Of a stretch of 64,000 bases of DNA, positions 1-10,218 are shown one piece after another. This stretch comes from Caldovatus sediminis. Its GTDB lineage: Bacteria; Pseudomonadota; Alphaproteobacteria; Acetobacterales; Acetobacteraceae. The translations under genes were made by a program, and so were the position numbers. How positions within the stretch are numbered: position 1 is the stretch's first letter; each line of letters opens with the position of its first letter. The DNA is taken from NCBI RefSeq assembly GCF_014644455.1, contig NZ_BMKS01000002.1, forward strand, positions 434,001-498,000, in the 5' to 3' direction. Under the pieces are notes generated by a model. It had not been told where the DNA came from and searched no databases. It saw only the letters and a program-made list of their open reading frames with translations.

Positions 1-107
1 TCCTGCAGGGTGAGGGTCTCCATCGCGGCGCTCCCTCGATGGCTGGCGGGGCCGCGACGATGGCGTAACCTGCCCCTGCCGCCAACCTCGCGGGAGGAGT
101 CTTCCCC

Positions 108-1079
108 ATGCTCCGCCGCCGCCCCTTGCTGCTCGCCGCCGCCGCCGGGCCGCTCGCACGCCCCGCCCGCGGGCAGGAACGCTACCCGAGCCGCCCCGTC
201 CGCCTGATCATCCCGGTCGGCGTCGGCGGCGTGACCGACGTGGTCGGCCGCATCTACGCCGAGCACATGCAGGGGACGCTCGGCCGCCCGGTGGTGGTGG
301 AGAACATCCCCGGCGCCGGCAGCCGCGTCGGCGCCGCCGCGTTCCACCGCGCCCCGGCCGACGGCTACACGATCATGATCGGCACCAACAACCACCCGGT
401 CATGCGCGCCATAGACCCGAACTTCCCGCTCGACCCGGTGACGGACTTCCTCCCCTTCGCGCTGGTGGGACGGCAGCCCTTCGTGCTCGCCGTGCATCCC
501 GACGTGCCCGCGCAGGACGTGGCCTCGTTGCTCGCCTGGCTGCGCGAGAAGGGCGAGGCGGCGAACTTCGGCGCCGCCAATCCCGGCGCCACCAACCATC
601 TCGCCGGCGAGCTGTTCCGCAAGCTGAGCGGGGCCACCTACACCTTCATCCCCTACCGGACCGCGGCGAACGCGGTGCAGGACCTGGTCGCGGGCCGGAT
701 GCAGCTCACCATCGACAGCCCGACCATGCTCGCGCCGCTGATGCGCGACGGGCGGGTGAGGGGCCTCGCGGTCAGCTCCGCGGTGCCCTCCGACCTCGTT
801 CCCGGCCTGCCGAGCATCCAGGGCGCCGGCATCGGCGGCTACGAGGTAACGGCCTGGCAGGTGCTGTTCGCCAGGCCCGGCACGCCGCCCGAGATCGTCG
901 CGAGGCTGGAGGAGGCGGCAGGCAGGGCCGCCGCCGACCCCGAGCTGCGCCGCCGCCTGGCGAACGCGAGCGTGGAGACCTGGCCCGATCCTTCGGCGGC
1001 CGCCGCCGCCGCGCATGTCCGCGCCGAGGTGGAGCGCTGGGTGCCGCTGGTCACGGCGATGAATCTGAGGCCGAACTGA
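108..1079 (+). CDS. Bug/TctC-family tripartite tricarboxylate receptor (periplasmic binding protein)
   Basis: 323 aa. An arginine-rich N-terminus and hydrophobic alanine stretch (residues 1-22) form a signal peptide, so the product should be periplasmic. The family pattern follows: YPSRPVRLIIP near residue 26, a GxGG loop, PVVVENIPGAGS near residue 62 and ADGYT near 85. Bug proteins bind carboxylates or similar small anions for TctAB-type permeases, but no TctAB genes are visible nearby. The start is preceded by a GGGAGGAG ribosome binding site, with a weak -10-like TAACCT at 66-71. The stop overlaps the next ATG by one base (TGATG), so it is translationally coupled to the gamma-glutamyltransferase gene. 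Ligand unknown. Confidence 0.9.
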   Translation: MLRRRPLLLAAAAGPLARPARGQERYPSRPVRLIIPVGVGGVTDVVGRIYAEHMQGTLGRPVVVENIPGAGSRVGAAAFHRAPADGYTIMIGTNNHPVMRAIDPNFPLDPVTDFLPFALVGRQPFVLAVHPDVPAQDVASLLAWLREKGEAANFGAANPGATNHLAGELFRKLSGATYTFIPYRTAANAVQDLVAGRMQLTIDSPTMLAPLMRDGRVRGLAVSSAVPSDLVPGLPSIQGAGIGGYEVTAWQVLFARPGTPPEIVARLEEAAGRAAADPELRRRLANASVETWPDPSAAAAAAHVRAEVERWVPLVTAMNLRPN

Positions 1080-2698
1080 TGCGCCCGGCGCTCCGCGCCC
1101 ACCGTCCGCTCATCATGGGCCGCAAGGGCGCCGTGGCGAGCAACCACCCGGTCGCCACCCAGGCGGGCCTCGACGTGCTGAAGTCCGGCGGCAACGCGGC
1201 GGACGCGGCGCTTGCCGTCGCGCTGACGCTCGGCGTGGTGGAGCCGCACATGTCCGGCCTCGGCGGCGACGCGTTCTACCATGTGTGGGACGCGCGGCGG
1301 GGCGAGGGCGTGGTGTTCAACGGCACCGGCGCCGCGCCGCGCGCCGCGACCGCGGAGCGCTACCGGGAGGCCGGCGGCATCCCCAACCACGGCCCGCTCA
1401 GCGTCTCCGTCCCGGGCTGCGTCGCGGGCCTCGGCGCCATGCACGCGGCCTTCGGCTCGCGGCCCTGGGCCTCGCTGTTCGGCGCGGCCATCGAGGCGGC
1501 GCGCGACGGCTTCGCCGCCACCCACGCCTACCGCCACTTCGCCGGCGAGAACCGCCACCGCCTCCTGCCCGATCCCGACAGCCGCACGGCTTTCCTCCGG
1601 GATGGCGAGCCGCCGCCGCTCGGCGCCCTCGTCCTCCAGCCGGCGCTCGCCGCGACGCTGAAGGCGCTGGCCCAGGACGGGCCGGACGCCTTCTACCGCG
1701 GCCCGCTCGCCGCGCGCCTCGTCGCCGGCATGGCGGCGCGCGACGTGCCCATCGGCGCGGAGGACCTCGCCGGCACGGAGGCCGAGCGCCAGGCGCCGAT
1801 CGCGGTGCCCTACCGCGGCTACACGGTGGCGCAGACGCCGCCGAACTCGACCGGCTTCACCCTGCTCCAGATGCTGCGCATCGTCGCGCGCTTCGACCTC
1901 GCTGCCCTCGGCTGGAACACGCCGGCGCTGGTCCACCTGCTGGTGGAGGCGAAGAAGCGGGCGTTCCTCGACCGCGAGGCGCATGGCGCCGATCCGCGCG
2001 GACGGGACATCCCGCTCGACCGCCTGCTGTCGGAGGCGCACGCCGCCGCCCACGCCGCGGCGATCGATCCGCGCCGCGCCGCGCGGCTGCCGGTGCGGCC
2101 CGAATGCGGGGGCGACACCACCTACTTCTGCGTCGTGGACGCCGCCGGCAATGCCGTCTCGGCGATCCAGAGCCTGAACTCCGCCTTCGGCTCCGGCGTC
2201 ACCGCCGGCGAGACCGGCGTGCTGCTCAACAACCGCATGGCCTATTGGCACCTGGAGCCGCCGGGCCACGCCAACGAACTCCGGCCCGGCCGGCGCGTGC
2301 GCCACACCATGAACGCGCCGATGCTGCTGCGGGACGGCAGGCCCTGGTGCGTGCTCGGCACGCCCGGCGCGGACCACCAGGTGCAGGTCAACCTCCAGGC
2401 GATCGTCGCCATGGTGGATTTCGGCCTCGACCCGCAGCAGGCGCTGGAGGCGCCGCGCTGGACCAGCAGCCAGCCGGGCCAGGAGGCCAACTGGCCGCAT
2501 GGCGGCGAGGACCTACTGACCCTGGAGGCCGGCTTCGGCGTCGACACCGCCGCCGCGCTCGAGGCGCTCGGCCACCGCGTCAGGGTCGTCCCCGACCTCG
2601 AGGGCCCGTGCAGCCTGGAGGCGATCCGCATCCTGGACAACGGCGTCCGCATGGCGGCCTCCGACCCGCGGCGCGACGGCTGGGCGGGGGCGTTCTGA
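1079..2698 (+). CDS. ggt: gamma-glutamyltransferase family protein
   Basis: 539 aa, near normal length for the family. The autoprocessing and catalytic region is visible: DTTYFCVVD, with Thr347 in the position of the nucleophilic N-terminal threonine of the small subunit, followed by LNSAFGSGV and ETGVLLNNRM. The large-subunit start (VASNHPVATQAG, GGNAADAA, HMSGLGGDAF) is also typical. These enzymes cleave or transfer the gamma-glutamyl group of glutathione and gamma-glutamyl compounds. No obvious signal peptide is seen, so it may be cytoplasmic, unlike periplasmic E. coli Ggt. It sits between a Bug receptor and an Opp-type transporter, which suggests processing of an imported gamma-glutamyl peptide or glutathione-like substrate (inference). 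Confidence 0.92.
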   Translation: MRPALRAHRPLIMGRKGAVASNHPVATQAGLDVLKSGGNAADAALAVALTLGVVEPHMSGLGGDAFYHVWDARRGEGVVFNGTGAAPRAATAERYREAGGIPNHGPLSVSVPGCVAGLGAMHAAFGSRPWASLFGAAIEAARDGFAATHAYRHFAGENRHRLLPDPDSRTAFLRDGEPPPLGALVLQPALAATLKALAQDGPDAFYRGPLAARLVAGMAARDVPIGAEDLAGTEAERQAPIAVPYRGYTVAQTPPNSTGFTLLQMLRIVARFDLAALGWNTPALVHLLVEAKKRAFLDREAHGADPRGRDIPLDRLLSEAHAAAHAAAIDPRRAARLPVRPECGGDTTYFCVVDAAGNAVSAIQSLNSAFGSGVTAGETGVLLNNRMAYWHLEPPGHANELRPGRRVRHTMNAPMLLRDGRPWCVLGTPGADHQVQVNLQAIVAMVDFGLDPQQALEAPRWTSSQPGQEANWPHGGEDLLTLEAGFGVDTAAALEALGHRVRVVPDLEGPCSLEAIRILDNGVRMAASDPRRDGWAGAF

Positions 2699-2718
2699 TG
2701 CGCCGCCCTCGCCGCCGG

Positions 2719-2748
2719 TTGCGGCGCGCGGCCCCGCCCGCCTAGGCT
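2719..2748 (+). promoter_or_regulatory. Predicted promoter of the Opp-type operon, possibly leaderless
   Basis: A -35-like TTGCGG (2719-2724) is separated by 18 bp from a -10-like TAGGCT (2743-2748). The same TAGGCT hexamer precedes several other first genes in this window. The ATG at 2759 lies only 10 bp downstream of the -10, leaving room for a leader of about four bases, and no Shine-Dalgarno sequence is seen, so the transcript may be leaderless. Confidence 0.45.
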
Positions 2749-2758
2749 CTCGTCCGTC

Positions 2759-3676
2759 ATGGCCCGCTTCCTCCTCCGCCGCCTGGTGGTCGCGCTCCTG
2801 GTCGCGGCCACGGTGATGACGGTGAGCTTCCTGCTCACGCGGCTGTCGGGCGACCTCGCCATCTCGATCGCGGGGCCGAACGCGACGCAGGAGGACGTAG
2901 ATCTCATCCGCCGCGCCTACGGCCTCGACCGGCCTCTGTGGGTGCAGTATCTCGACTGGATGGGGCGTGCGCTGACCGGGGACTTCGGCGAGAGCTACTT
3001 CTTCAAGGACCGCGTCTCCAACCTCATCGCCGAGCGGCTGCCGGTCACCGTGAGCCTCGGCCTGGTCGGCCTCGGCATCGCCCTCGCCGTCGGCCCCCCG
3101 CTCGGCATCGTCGCCGCGGTGCGCGAGAACACCTGGGTGGACCGCGCCGTCATGCTGGTCGCCCTGATCGGCCAGGCGATGCCGAGCTTCTGGCTCGGCC
3201 TGATCCTGATGATCGTGCTCGGCCTCAACCTCGGCTGGCTGCCGATCTCCGGCACCGGGTCGTGGGAGCACTACGTCATGCCCGGGATCGTGCTCTCCTT
3301 CTCCGCCATCCCCTCGCTGATGCGCCTGACGCGCAGCGGGATGATCGACGCGCTGGCCTCGGACTACATACGGACGGCGCGCGCGAAGGGCCTCTCGCGC
3401 CTCTCCATCCTGGTCAAGCACGGCTTCCGCAACGCGGCCATCCCGGTGGTCTCGATCGCGGCGGTCCAGCTCGGCTTCATGCTCGGCGGCTCGATCGTGA
3501 TCGAGACGGTCTTCGCCCTGCACGGCGTCGGCTTCCTGGCCTGGGAAAGCATCAGCAAGAACGACTTCCCGGTGGTGCAGGCGGTGGTCCTCGTCCTGGC
3601 GCTGATCTATGTCGGCCTGACGCTGCTCGCCGACTTGCTGAACGCCGTGCTCGACCCGAGGCTGCGCACGGCATGA
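2759..3676 (+). CDS. Peptide/nickel-type ABC transporter permease (DppB/OppB family)
   Basis: 305 aa integral membrane protein with about six hydrophobic segments. It opens with the DppB-type N-terminus (MARFLLRRLVVALLV) and has the GLDRP(L)WVQYLDW and TGDFGESY segments common in this family. The cytoplasmic EAA loop that contacts the ATPases is at about residues 200-230 (DYIRTARAKG then HGFRNAAIPV). It pairs with the downstream DppC-like permease, whose ATG overlaps its stop by four bases. Likely imports peptides or related oligomers, possibly linked to the gamma-glutamyltransferase upstream (inference from position). Confidence 0.92.
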   Translation: MARFLLRRLVVALLVAATVMTVSFLLTRLSGDLAISIAGPNATQEDVDLIRRAYGLDRPLWVQYLDWMGRALTGDFGESYFFKDRVSNLIAERLPVTVSLGLVGLGIALAVGPPLGIVAAVRENTWVDRAVMLVALIGQAMPSFWLGLILMIVLGLNLGWLPISGTGSWEHYVMPGIVLSFSAIPSLMRLTRSGMIDALASDYIRTARAKGLSRLSILVKHGFRNAAIPVVSIAAVQLGFMLGGSIVIETVFALHGVGFLAWESISKNDFPVVQAVVLVLALIYVGLTLLADLLNAVLDPRLRTA

Positions 3677-4554
3677 GCGAGGCGGTCCTCCCCGGCGTCA
3701 CGGTTCCGGAGCGGCGCCGCGGACGCCTGCTGCGCGATTCGGGCTTGGTGCTCGGGGGCCTGATCGTCGGCTTCGTGACGCTGGTCGCGGTCCTCGGGCC
3801 CTGGCTCGCCCCCTACGACCCCTTCGCGATCGACCTGACGCGACGCCTCGTCCCGCCCGCCTGGATGGAGGGCGGGACGCCGGAGAACCTGCTCGGCACC
3901 GACCAGCTCGGGCGCGACTACCTCTCGCGGCTGATCTACGGGGCGCGGATCTCGATGGTGATCGGCGTCCTCACGGTCGTCACCTCCGGCCTGATCGGCA
4001 CGACGATGGGCGTTCTCGGCGGCTATTTCGGCGGGCGGGTGGACGACGTGGTGGTGTTCGCCATCACCGCGCGGCTCTCCATCCCCGTGGTCCTCGTGGC
4101 CCTCGCCGTCGTCGGGCTGATGGGATCGAGCTTCACCCTCGTCATCCTCGTCCTCGGCCTGCTGCTCTGGGACCGTTTCGCCGTGGTGGCGCGCTCTACC
4201 ACCATGCAGATCCGCAACCTCGACTACGTCGCCGCCGCCTGGTGCGCCGGCTGCTCGCGCGCTTCGATCCTCTTGCGCGAGATCCTGCCGAACATCGCGA
4301 GCCACCTTGCCGTGGTCGCGACCCTGGAGATGGCGCTGGCGATCCTGCTCGAGGCCGCGCTCTCCTTCCTCGGTCTCGGCGTGCCGGCGCCGCTCCCCTC
4401 CTGGGGGCTGATGATCGCCGAGGCGAAGGAGTACATGTTCTTCTCGCCATGGGTCATCATGATCCCCGGCATCGCGCTGTTCGTGCTCGTGCTCGGCATC
4501 AACCTGCTGGGCGACGCGCTGCGCGACATGCTGGGCACGGACCTCAGCCGGTGA
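3673..4554 (+). CDS. Peptide/nickel-type ABC transporter permease (DppC/OppC family)
   Basis: 293 aa. The start is the ATG overlapping the preceding stop (ATGA). The soluble N-terminus is followed by one transmembrane helix (LVLGGLIVGFVTLVAVLG), the OppC-type LLGTDQLGRDYLSRLIYGAR segment and further helices, with an EAA loop near residues 185-210 (DYVAAAWCAGCSR) and FLGLGVPAPLPSWG near the end. It forms the heterodimeric channel with the preceding permease. The next gene starts at a GTG overlapping its stop, so the four transporter genes are tightly coupled. Confidence 0.92.
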   Translation: MSEAVLPGVTVPERRRGRLLRDSGLVLGGLIVGFVTLVAVLGPWLAPYDPFAIDLTRRLVPPAWMEGGTPENLLGTDQLGRDYLSRLIYGARISMVIGVLTVVTSGLIGTTMGVLGGYFGGRVDDVVVFAITARLSIPVVLVALAVVGLMGSSFTLVILVLGLLLWDRFAVVARSTTMQIRNLDYVAAAWCAGCSRASILLREILPNIASHLAVVATLEMALAILLEAALSFLGLGVPAPLPSWGLMIAEAKEYMFFSPWVIMIPGIALFVLVLGINLLGDALRDMLGTDLSR

Positions 4555-5533
4555 GCGCGCTGCTCGAGGTCGCCGGCCTGCACGTCCGCTTCGGCGAGGT
4601 CGCCGCGGTGCGCGGCGCCTCGCTCGTCGTCGCGCGGGGCGAGACACACTGCCTGGTGGGCGAGTCCGGCTGCGGCAAGTCGGTGACCGCGCTCGCCGTC
4701 ATGGGGCTGCTCGCCCGCGGCGCGCGGCGCGCGGCGGAGCGCCTAGCCTTCGCCGGACAGGACCTGCGCGACCTCTCGGACCGCGCGATGTCGCGGCTGC
4801 GCGGCGACCGGATGGCGATGATCTTCCAGGAGCCGATGACCAGCCTGAACCCCTCCTACACCATCGGCAGCCAGATGACGGAGGTGCTCCGCCGCCACCG
4901 CCCCGGCGCGACGCGCGCCCAGGCCGTGGACCGCGCGGTGGAGCTGCTCGGGCGGGTCGGCATCACCGCGCCGGGCATGCGGCTCGGCCAGTACCCGCAC
5001 CAGCTCTCCGGCGGCCTGCGCCAGCGCGTCATGATCGCCATGGCACTGATGTGCGAGCCGGAGCTGCTGATCGCCGACGAGCCGACCACCGCGCTCGACG
5101 TCACCGTGCAGGCGCAGATCCTGCGGCTGCTGGCGGGGCTGCAGCGCGACCTCGGCCTCGCCATCCTGCTCATCACCCACGACCTCGGCATCGTGGCGCG
5201 CGTCGCGCACCGCGTCTCGGTGATGTATGCGGGGGAGGTGGTGGAGAGCGCGCCGACCGCCGCGCTCTTCGCCGCGCCGCGCCATCCCTACACGCGCGGC
5301 CTGCTCTCCTGCGTGCCGGTGCCGGGCAAGGTGCGGCGCGACCAGCCGCTCGGCAGCATCCCCGGCGTGGTGCCGCGCATCCCGCCCGGCTTCGCGGGCT
5401 GCGCCTTCCGCGACCGCTGCGCCCATGCCCGCGCCGAGTGCTCGGGCGACGTGCCGCGCCGCGCCGCGGGACCGGAGCACGAATTCCTCTGCACCCTCGC
5501 GCCCGACTGGGCGCGCGCCGAGCCGGTCGCGGC

Positions 5534-5537
<4 letters not shown>
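4551..5537 (+). CDS. Oligopeptide-type ABC transporter ATP-binding protein (OppD/DppD family)
   Basis: 328 aa from a GTG that overlaps the previous stop. Walker A GESGCGKS is at about residues 37-44, the signature LSGGLRQR near 152 and Walker B LLIADEPT near 174, followed by the H-loop THDLG. The C-terminal oligopeptide-transporter domain is present ([14 protein letters not shown] with cysteines in [12 protein letters not shown]), and this separates OppD/F from other ABC ATPases. It partners with the OppF-like ATPase that follows with a four-base overlap. Confidence 0.92.
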
Positions 5538-6523
<986 letters not shown>

Positions 6524-6530
6524 GGCGCGC

Positions 6531-8081
6531 CTACTTCCACTTCGCCAGGTAGAAGCGCGGCAGCTCATCCGGATACGGCGTGAAGTCGAGCTGGCGCGAG
6601 AAGGCGTAGGCGTTGACGTAGGTGTGCAGCGGGATCCAGTAGGCCTGCTCGGTGATGCGCCGGATCGCGGCGGAGTAGGCGCGGCGGCGCGTCTCCTCGT
6701 CGTTGCTCGAACCGCCTTCCTCGACCAGCTTCGTCACCTCCGGGTCGCGCGCGTAGTCGTTGCCGCCGCCGCCGAAGTAGTTCGGTAGGATCGCGGAGAC
6801 GTCGTTGATCGAGTAGCTGCCCCAGCTTCCCATGTTCAGCGCCAGCTCCCCGCGCAGCGCGCGCTGGATCTGCGCCGCCACCTGTAGCAGGTTCAGGCGG
6901 GCGCGGATGCCCACCGCCTGCAGGTAGTTCTGCACCGCCTCCGACCACTGCCGCGGCTGCACGTAGCTCGTCAGCTCGACGTCGAAGCCGTTGGGGAAGC
7001 CGGCCTCCGAGAGGAGCCGGCGCGCCTTGTCGGGGTTGTAGTCGTACTTGACCGCCGCTTCGCCGTCGCAACCGAACTGGCTCGGGAAGCAGGGCGCGTC
7101 CGGTACGCGGGAGCCGCCGCGCACGAGGCGGTCGGCGAGCGCCTGGCGGTCGATGGCGTGGAAGAGCGCCTGCCGCACCTTCAGGTTCGTCATCGGGTTG
7201 CCAGCGCCGCTGCGCCCCGCGGCGTCGGGCTGAAGGTAGCCGACGCGCATCGATTCCTTCTGCACCGCCTGCAGCGTCGGCAGGCGGTTCACGTTCTCCA
7301 TCTGGTCGGGGTTGATGTTCCAGATCCAGTCCACTCGGCCGGAGAGGAGTTCGGTCAACTCGGTGGCGGCGTCCGAGAGGTAGCGCGCGGTGATCCGCCG
7401 GATCGCCGGCCGGCCCTTGGGGCCGCCCTCGTAGTAGTCGTCGAAGCGCTCGTACTCCACCCCCACCGAGACGTCCACCTTGGCGAAGCGGTAGGGGCCG
7501 GTGCCGACCGGGGCGCGCGCGAAGCCCTCCGGCCCGACGCGCTCGCGGTAGGCCTTGGGCCAGATCGGCGTGATGAGCGCGAGGTAGTCGAGCGCGGCCG
7601 GCATCGGATGCTTCATGTGCAGCCGGACGGTGTTCGGCCCCGTCTTCTCCGCGCCCTGCATCCAGGCGTAGTTGCTCGGCGTCGCGACGCGGCTTGCCGG
7701 GTCGGCGACGGTGTTGATCGTGTAGACGACGTCGTCGGGCCCGAAGGGGCTGCCGTCGTGGAACTTTACGCCCTGGCGCAGCGTGAACTCGAGCGTCTTG
7801 CCGTCCACCCAGCGCCATTCGGTGGCCAGGGCGGGGACGATCCGGAAGCTCTCGGGGTCGCGGTGCACCAGCCCGTCGAAGGCCTGGTGGCCGATGATGA
7901 CGCCGGTCCGCTGGCTGTTGTAGTAGGGGTCCACGTTCGGCACCGCGTCGCGGAAGCCGACGCGCAGCGTGTTCGCGCTGCGCTGCGCCGTCGCCTCCCG
8001 CGGCGCCGCGATGGCCGGCAGGGCGAGGCCCCCGGCCGCCCCGAGCAGCCCCTTGCCGATGCTGCGCCGCCGCATGGTCAT
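6531..8081 (-). CDS. ABC transporter substrate-binding protein, family 5 (peptide/nickel)
   Basis: 516 aa. The N-terminus carries consecutive arginines and an alanine/glycine-rich hydrophobic stretch ending near residue 32 (possible Tat or Sec export signal). SBP family 5 features follow: LRVGFRDAVPNVDPYYN, a WRWVDGKTLEFTLRQGVKFHDG segment near residue 90, and late FTPYPDELPRFYLAKWK. It captures peptides or similar ligands in the periplasm. It runs convergently into the adjacent Opp-type permease/ATPase operon, whose own cluster lacks a binding protein, so it is the likely partner. A promoter-like TTGCCG-N18-TAGGCT lies just upstream. Confidence 0.92.
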   Translation of the reverse strand: MTMRRRSIGKGLLGAAGGLALPAIAAPREATAQRSANTLRVGFRDAVPNVDPYYNSQRTGVIIGHQAFDGLVHRDPESFRIVPALATEWRWVDGKTLEFTLRQGVKFHDGSPFGPDDVVYTINTVADPASRVATPSNYAWMQGAEKTGPNTVRLHMKHPMPAALDYLALITPIWPKAYRERVGPEGFARAPVGTGPYRFAKVDVSVGVEYERFDDYYEGGPKGRPAIRRITARYLSDAATELTELLSGRVDWIWNINPDQMENVNRLPTLQAVQKESMRVGYLQPDAAGRSGAGNPMTNLKVRQALFHAIDRQALADRLVRGGSRVPDAPCFPSQFGCDGEAAVKYDYNPDKARRLLSEAGFPNGFDVELTSYVQPRQWSEAVQNYLQAVGIRARLNLLQVAAQIQRALRGELALNMGSWGSYSINDVSAILPNYFGGGGNDYARDPEVTKLVEEGGSSNDEETRRRAYSAAIRRITEQAYWIPLHTYVNAYAFSRQLDFTPYPDELPRFYLAKWK

Positions 8082-8108
8082 GTCCGTCTCCCTCTCTCCC
8101 GTGCCGCG

Positions 8109-8138
8109 AGCCTAGGCAATCGCGGCCATCGCCGGCAA
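8109..8138 (-). promoter_or_regulatory. Predicted promoter of the family 5 binding-protein gene
   Basis: On the minus strand a -35-like TTGCCG (8133-8138), an 18-bp spacer and a -10-like TAGGCT (8109-8114) lie 28 bp upstream of the ATG at 8081. A GAGAGGGAGA ribosome binding site lies between. The spacing and the recurrent TAGGCT support it. Confidence 0.5.
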
Positions 8139-8152
8139 GCGTCGTCGCCGCC

Positions 8153-8968
8153 TCAGCCGAAGCGCTCCCCGAGGAAGCGGAGCAGGTCGGCGGCGCAGCG
8201 CTCCGGCGCCATGTCGCAGATGTTGTGCGGCATGTGCTCGTAGGCGATGATGCGCAGGTCCCTGACGTTCCGCCGGTACGGCTCGTAGCCGTCGGTGCCG
8301 CCGACCGTCTCCTCGCCGGGATAGACGACGAGCGTCGGGCAACGGATGCGCGTGAGGTCCTCCGCCCACGAGCGGCTCGCCATGTGCCGGATGAAGCGCG
8401 CGACGAACGCGGGATCGCACTCCGCCGTCTGCTTCAGGAACCACTGCACCAGGCCCGGGTCGGTGGTCTTGAGGTCGAAGCGCATGTGGATGGTGCGCGC
8501 GAGGAAGGGCGTGTAGCCCTCCTTCTCCATCTGCGGCAGCCAGTCCAGCGCCGCGGGGTCCAGGCCGGGCGTCGAGCCGTAGGTGGCGAGGCTCAGCGCG
8601 CGGTCCGGGTGGTGGATCGCGATCTGCTGCGCGACGTAGCCGCCGGCCGAGTTGCCGACGATGTGCGCCTTCGCGATGCCGAGGTGGTCGAGCAGCGCGA
8701 TCGCGTCTGCGGTCAGCAGCTCGAGCGAGAATGGCTCGTCCGGCCGCGGCGTGTCCGACCCGCCGTGGCCGCGCAGGTCCATCCGCACTACGGGATGCCG
8801 GCGCGCGAGCAGCGGCACCATGGCGTAGAACCGCCGCGAATTGCCCATCGCCGAGTGGAGCAGCAGGATCGGCGGCGGATTGCGCCACGGGTCGGTGAAG
8901 TCGTCCACGTAGTAGGCGATGCGCTTGCCGTCGGCTGCGGCGAAGTGGTGCTGGTTGGTCACGCGCAT
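8153..8968 (-). CDS. Alpha/beta-fold hydrolase (AB hydrolase 1)
   Basis: 271 aa, full length for the family. The nucleophile elbow is GNSAGG near residue 100, with an oxyanion region HSAMG near 39, DLRGHG near 63 and a C-terminal catalytic histidine in EHMPHNI. The order and spacing fit 3-oxoadipate enol-lactonase-like and esterase-like hydrolases, but the substrate cannot be assigned. It is closely similar in sequence to the hydrolase at 19838-20662: both carry VDDFTDPW near the start and MPHNI near the end. It follows a Bug receptor gene by nine bases on the same strand, so the pair is probably cotranscribed. Confidence 0.85.
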   Translation of the reverse strand: MRVTNQHHFAAADGKRIAYYVDDFTDPWRNPPPILLLHSAMGNSRRFYAMVPLLARRHPVVRMDLRGHGGSDTPRPDEPFSLELLTADAIALLDHLGIAKAHIVGNSAGGYVAQQIAIHHPDRALSLATYGSTPGLDPAALDWLPQMEKEGYTPFLARTIHMRFDLKTTDPGLVQWFLKQTAECDPAFVARFIRHMASRSWAEDLTRIRCPTLVVYPGEETVGGTDGYEPYRRNVRDLRIIAYEHMPHNICDMAPERCAADLLRFLGERFG

Positions 8969-8977
8969 GCCTTTTCC

Positions 8978-9976
8978 CTACTGCGGCTCGATGCCGGCGC
9001 GGCGGACGATCTCGGCCAGGCGCTCGCGCTCCGAGGCGATGAAGCGCCCGAACTCGGCGCCGCTGACGGCGCCCGGCTCGAAGCCCATCTCGGCGAAGCG
9101 CTCGCGGAAGGCGGCGGAGCGGATGGTCGGCACGGCGGCCGCCTCGGCGCGCCTGAGCACCGCCTCCGGCGTGCCCGCGGGCGCGACGATGCCCCACCAC
9201 GCGCCCATGGCGAAGCCCGGGAGGTCCGCGGCCTCGGCCACGGTCGGCACGTCGGGCGCCGCGGCGAGGCGCCGCTCGCCGGAGACGCCGAGCGGCCGCA
9301 GCCGGCCCTCGCGCAGGTGCGGCAGGGCCGGGCCGGCGGAGGCGAAGGCCGCCTGCACCCGCCCCGCGATCAGGTCCACCAGCATGTCCGCGTCGCCGCG
9401 ATAGGGCACGTGGGTGAAGCGGACCCCGGTCATCGCCTGGAACAGCTCCATCGTCAGGTGCGGCCCGGCGCCGACGCCCGAGGAGGCGAAGCTGACCGAG
9501 CCCGGCCGGTGCCTAGCGAGCGCGATGAACGCCTTCGCGTCCGTCGCCGGCACGCCCGGATGCACGACCAGGAAGTAGGGCGCCGAGGCGGCGAGGGCGA
9601 TCGGCGCGAAGTCGCGCACGGGGTCGTAGCCGAGGTTGCGGCGGATCGCCGGCGCCAGCACGTGCGCGCTCGCCATCGCGAACAGGGTGTAGCCGTCCGG
9701 CAGGGCGCGCGCCGCCGCCTCCGCCGCGATCGAACCGGCCGCGCCCGAGCGGTTCTCCACCACGACGGTCTGGCCGAGCGCGTCGCTCATGCCCTGCGCC
9801 ACCGCGCGCGCCACGAGGTCGTTGGCGCCGCCGGCCGGGTAGCCGACCAGCATCCGCACGCTGCGGGTGGGCCATTCGCCTGCCGGTTGCTGCGCCGCCG
9901 CGCCCACGGGCGCGGCCAGCGCCCCGGCCGTCCCGAGCAGCGCGGCGCGGCGTGAAAGCCGGTGCGGATGGTGCAT
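8978..9976 (-). CDS. Bug/TctC-family tripartite tricarboxylate receptor
   Basis: 332 aa with a signal peptide of about 28 residues (RRAALLGTAGALAAPVGAAAQ). The family pattern is WPTRSVRMLVGYPAGGANDLVAR, then TVVVENRSGAAGS near residue 73, LPDGYTLF and THVPYRGDADM. It should be a periplasmic receptor for a small carboxylate. It is the first gene of a minus-strand pair with an alpha/beta hydrolase and has a TTGTTG-N17-TAGGCT promoter candidate upstream. No TctA/TctB membrane partner is in the window. Confidence 0.9.
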   Translation of the reverse strand: MHHPHRLSRRAALLGTAGALAAPVGAAAQQPAGEWPTRSVRMLVGYPAGGANDLVARAVAQGMSDALGQTVVVENRSGAAGSIAAEAAARALPDGYTLFAMASAHVLAPAIRRNLGYDPVRDFAPIALAASAPYFLVVHPGVPATDAKAFIALARHRPGSVSFASSGVGAGPHLTMELFQAMTGVRFTHVPYRGDADMLVDLIAGRVQAAFASAGPALPHLREGRLRPLGVSGERRLAAAPDVPTVAEAADLPGFAMGAWWGIVAPAGTPEAVLRRAEAAAVPTIRSAAFRERFAEMGFEPGAVSGAEFGRFIASERERLAEIVRRAGIEPQ

Positions 9977-10009
9977 GGCGGCCTCCTCCCCGGTCGGCGG
10001 ACCGCGACG

Positions 10010-10038
10010 AGCCTATTCCTCGCCCCCGGCGGCAACAA
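10010..10038 (-). promoter_or_regulatory. Predicted promoter of the Bug receptor/hydrolase pair
   Basis: Minus-strand TTGTTG (10033-10038), a 17-bp spacer and TAGGCT (10010-10015), with the start codon 34 bp downstream behind a GGGGAGGAGG ribosome binding site. Confidence 0.45.
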
Positions 10039-10218
10039 GCCGGACGGCGCGGATCGCCGGCCGCGTTCCGTGCATGGCGCCGCGGATCCGCCGATGCGAA
10101 GCCGAGGCTGTGCTCGGCGGGAATTGAGGCGCACGCTTCCCGATCGGATGCGCCCGTCTGGCACGACCGTCGCCGGCGAGGAGCGAGGCGCGTGCGGCCG
10201 GGACGGCGGTGCCCATGC

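Noticed and set aside
839-2500. 553-codon open frame antisense to the gamma-glutamyltransferase gene
   Set aside because: At this GC content stops are rare on all frames. The translation is arginine/glycine/alanine-rich without motifs, while the plus strand encodes a clear Ggt.
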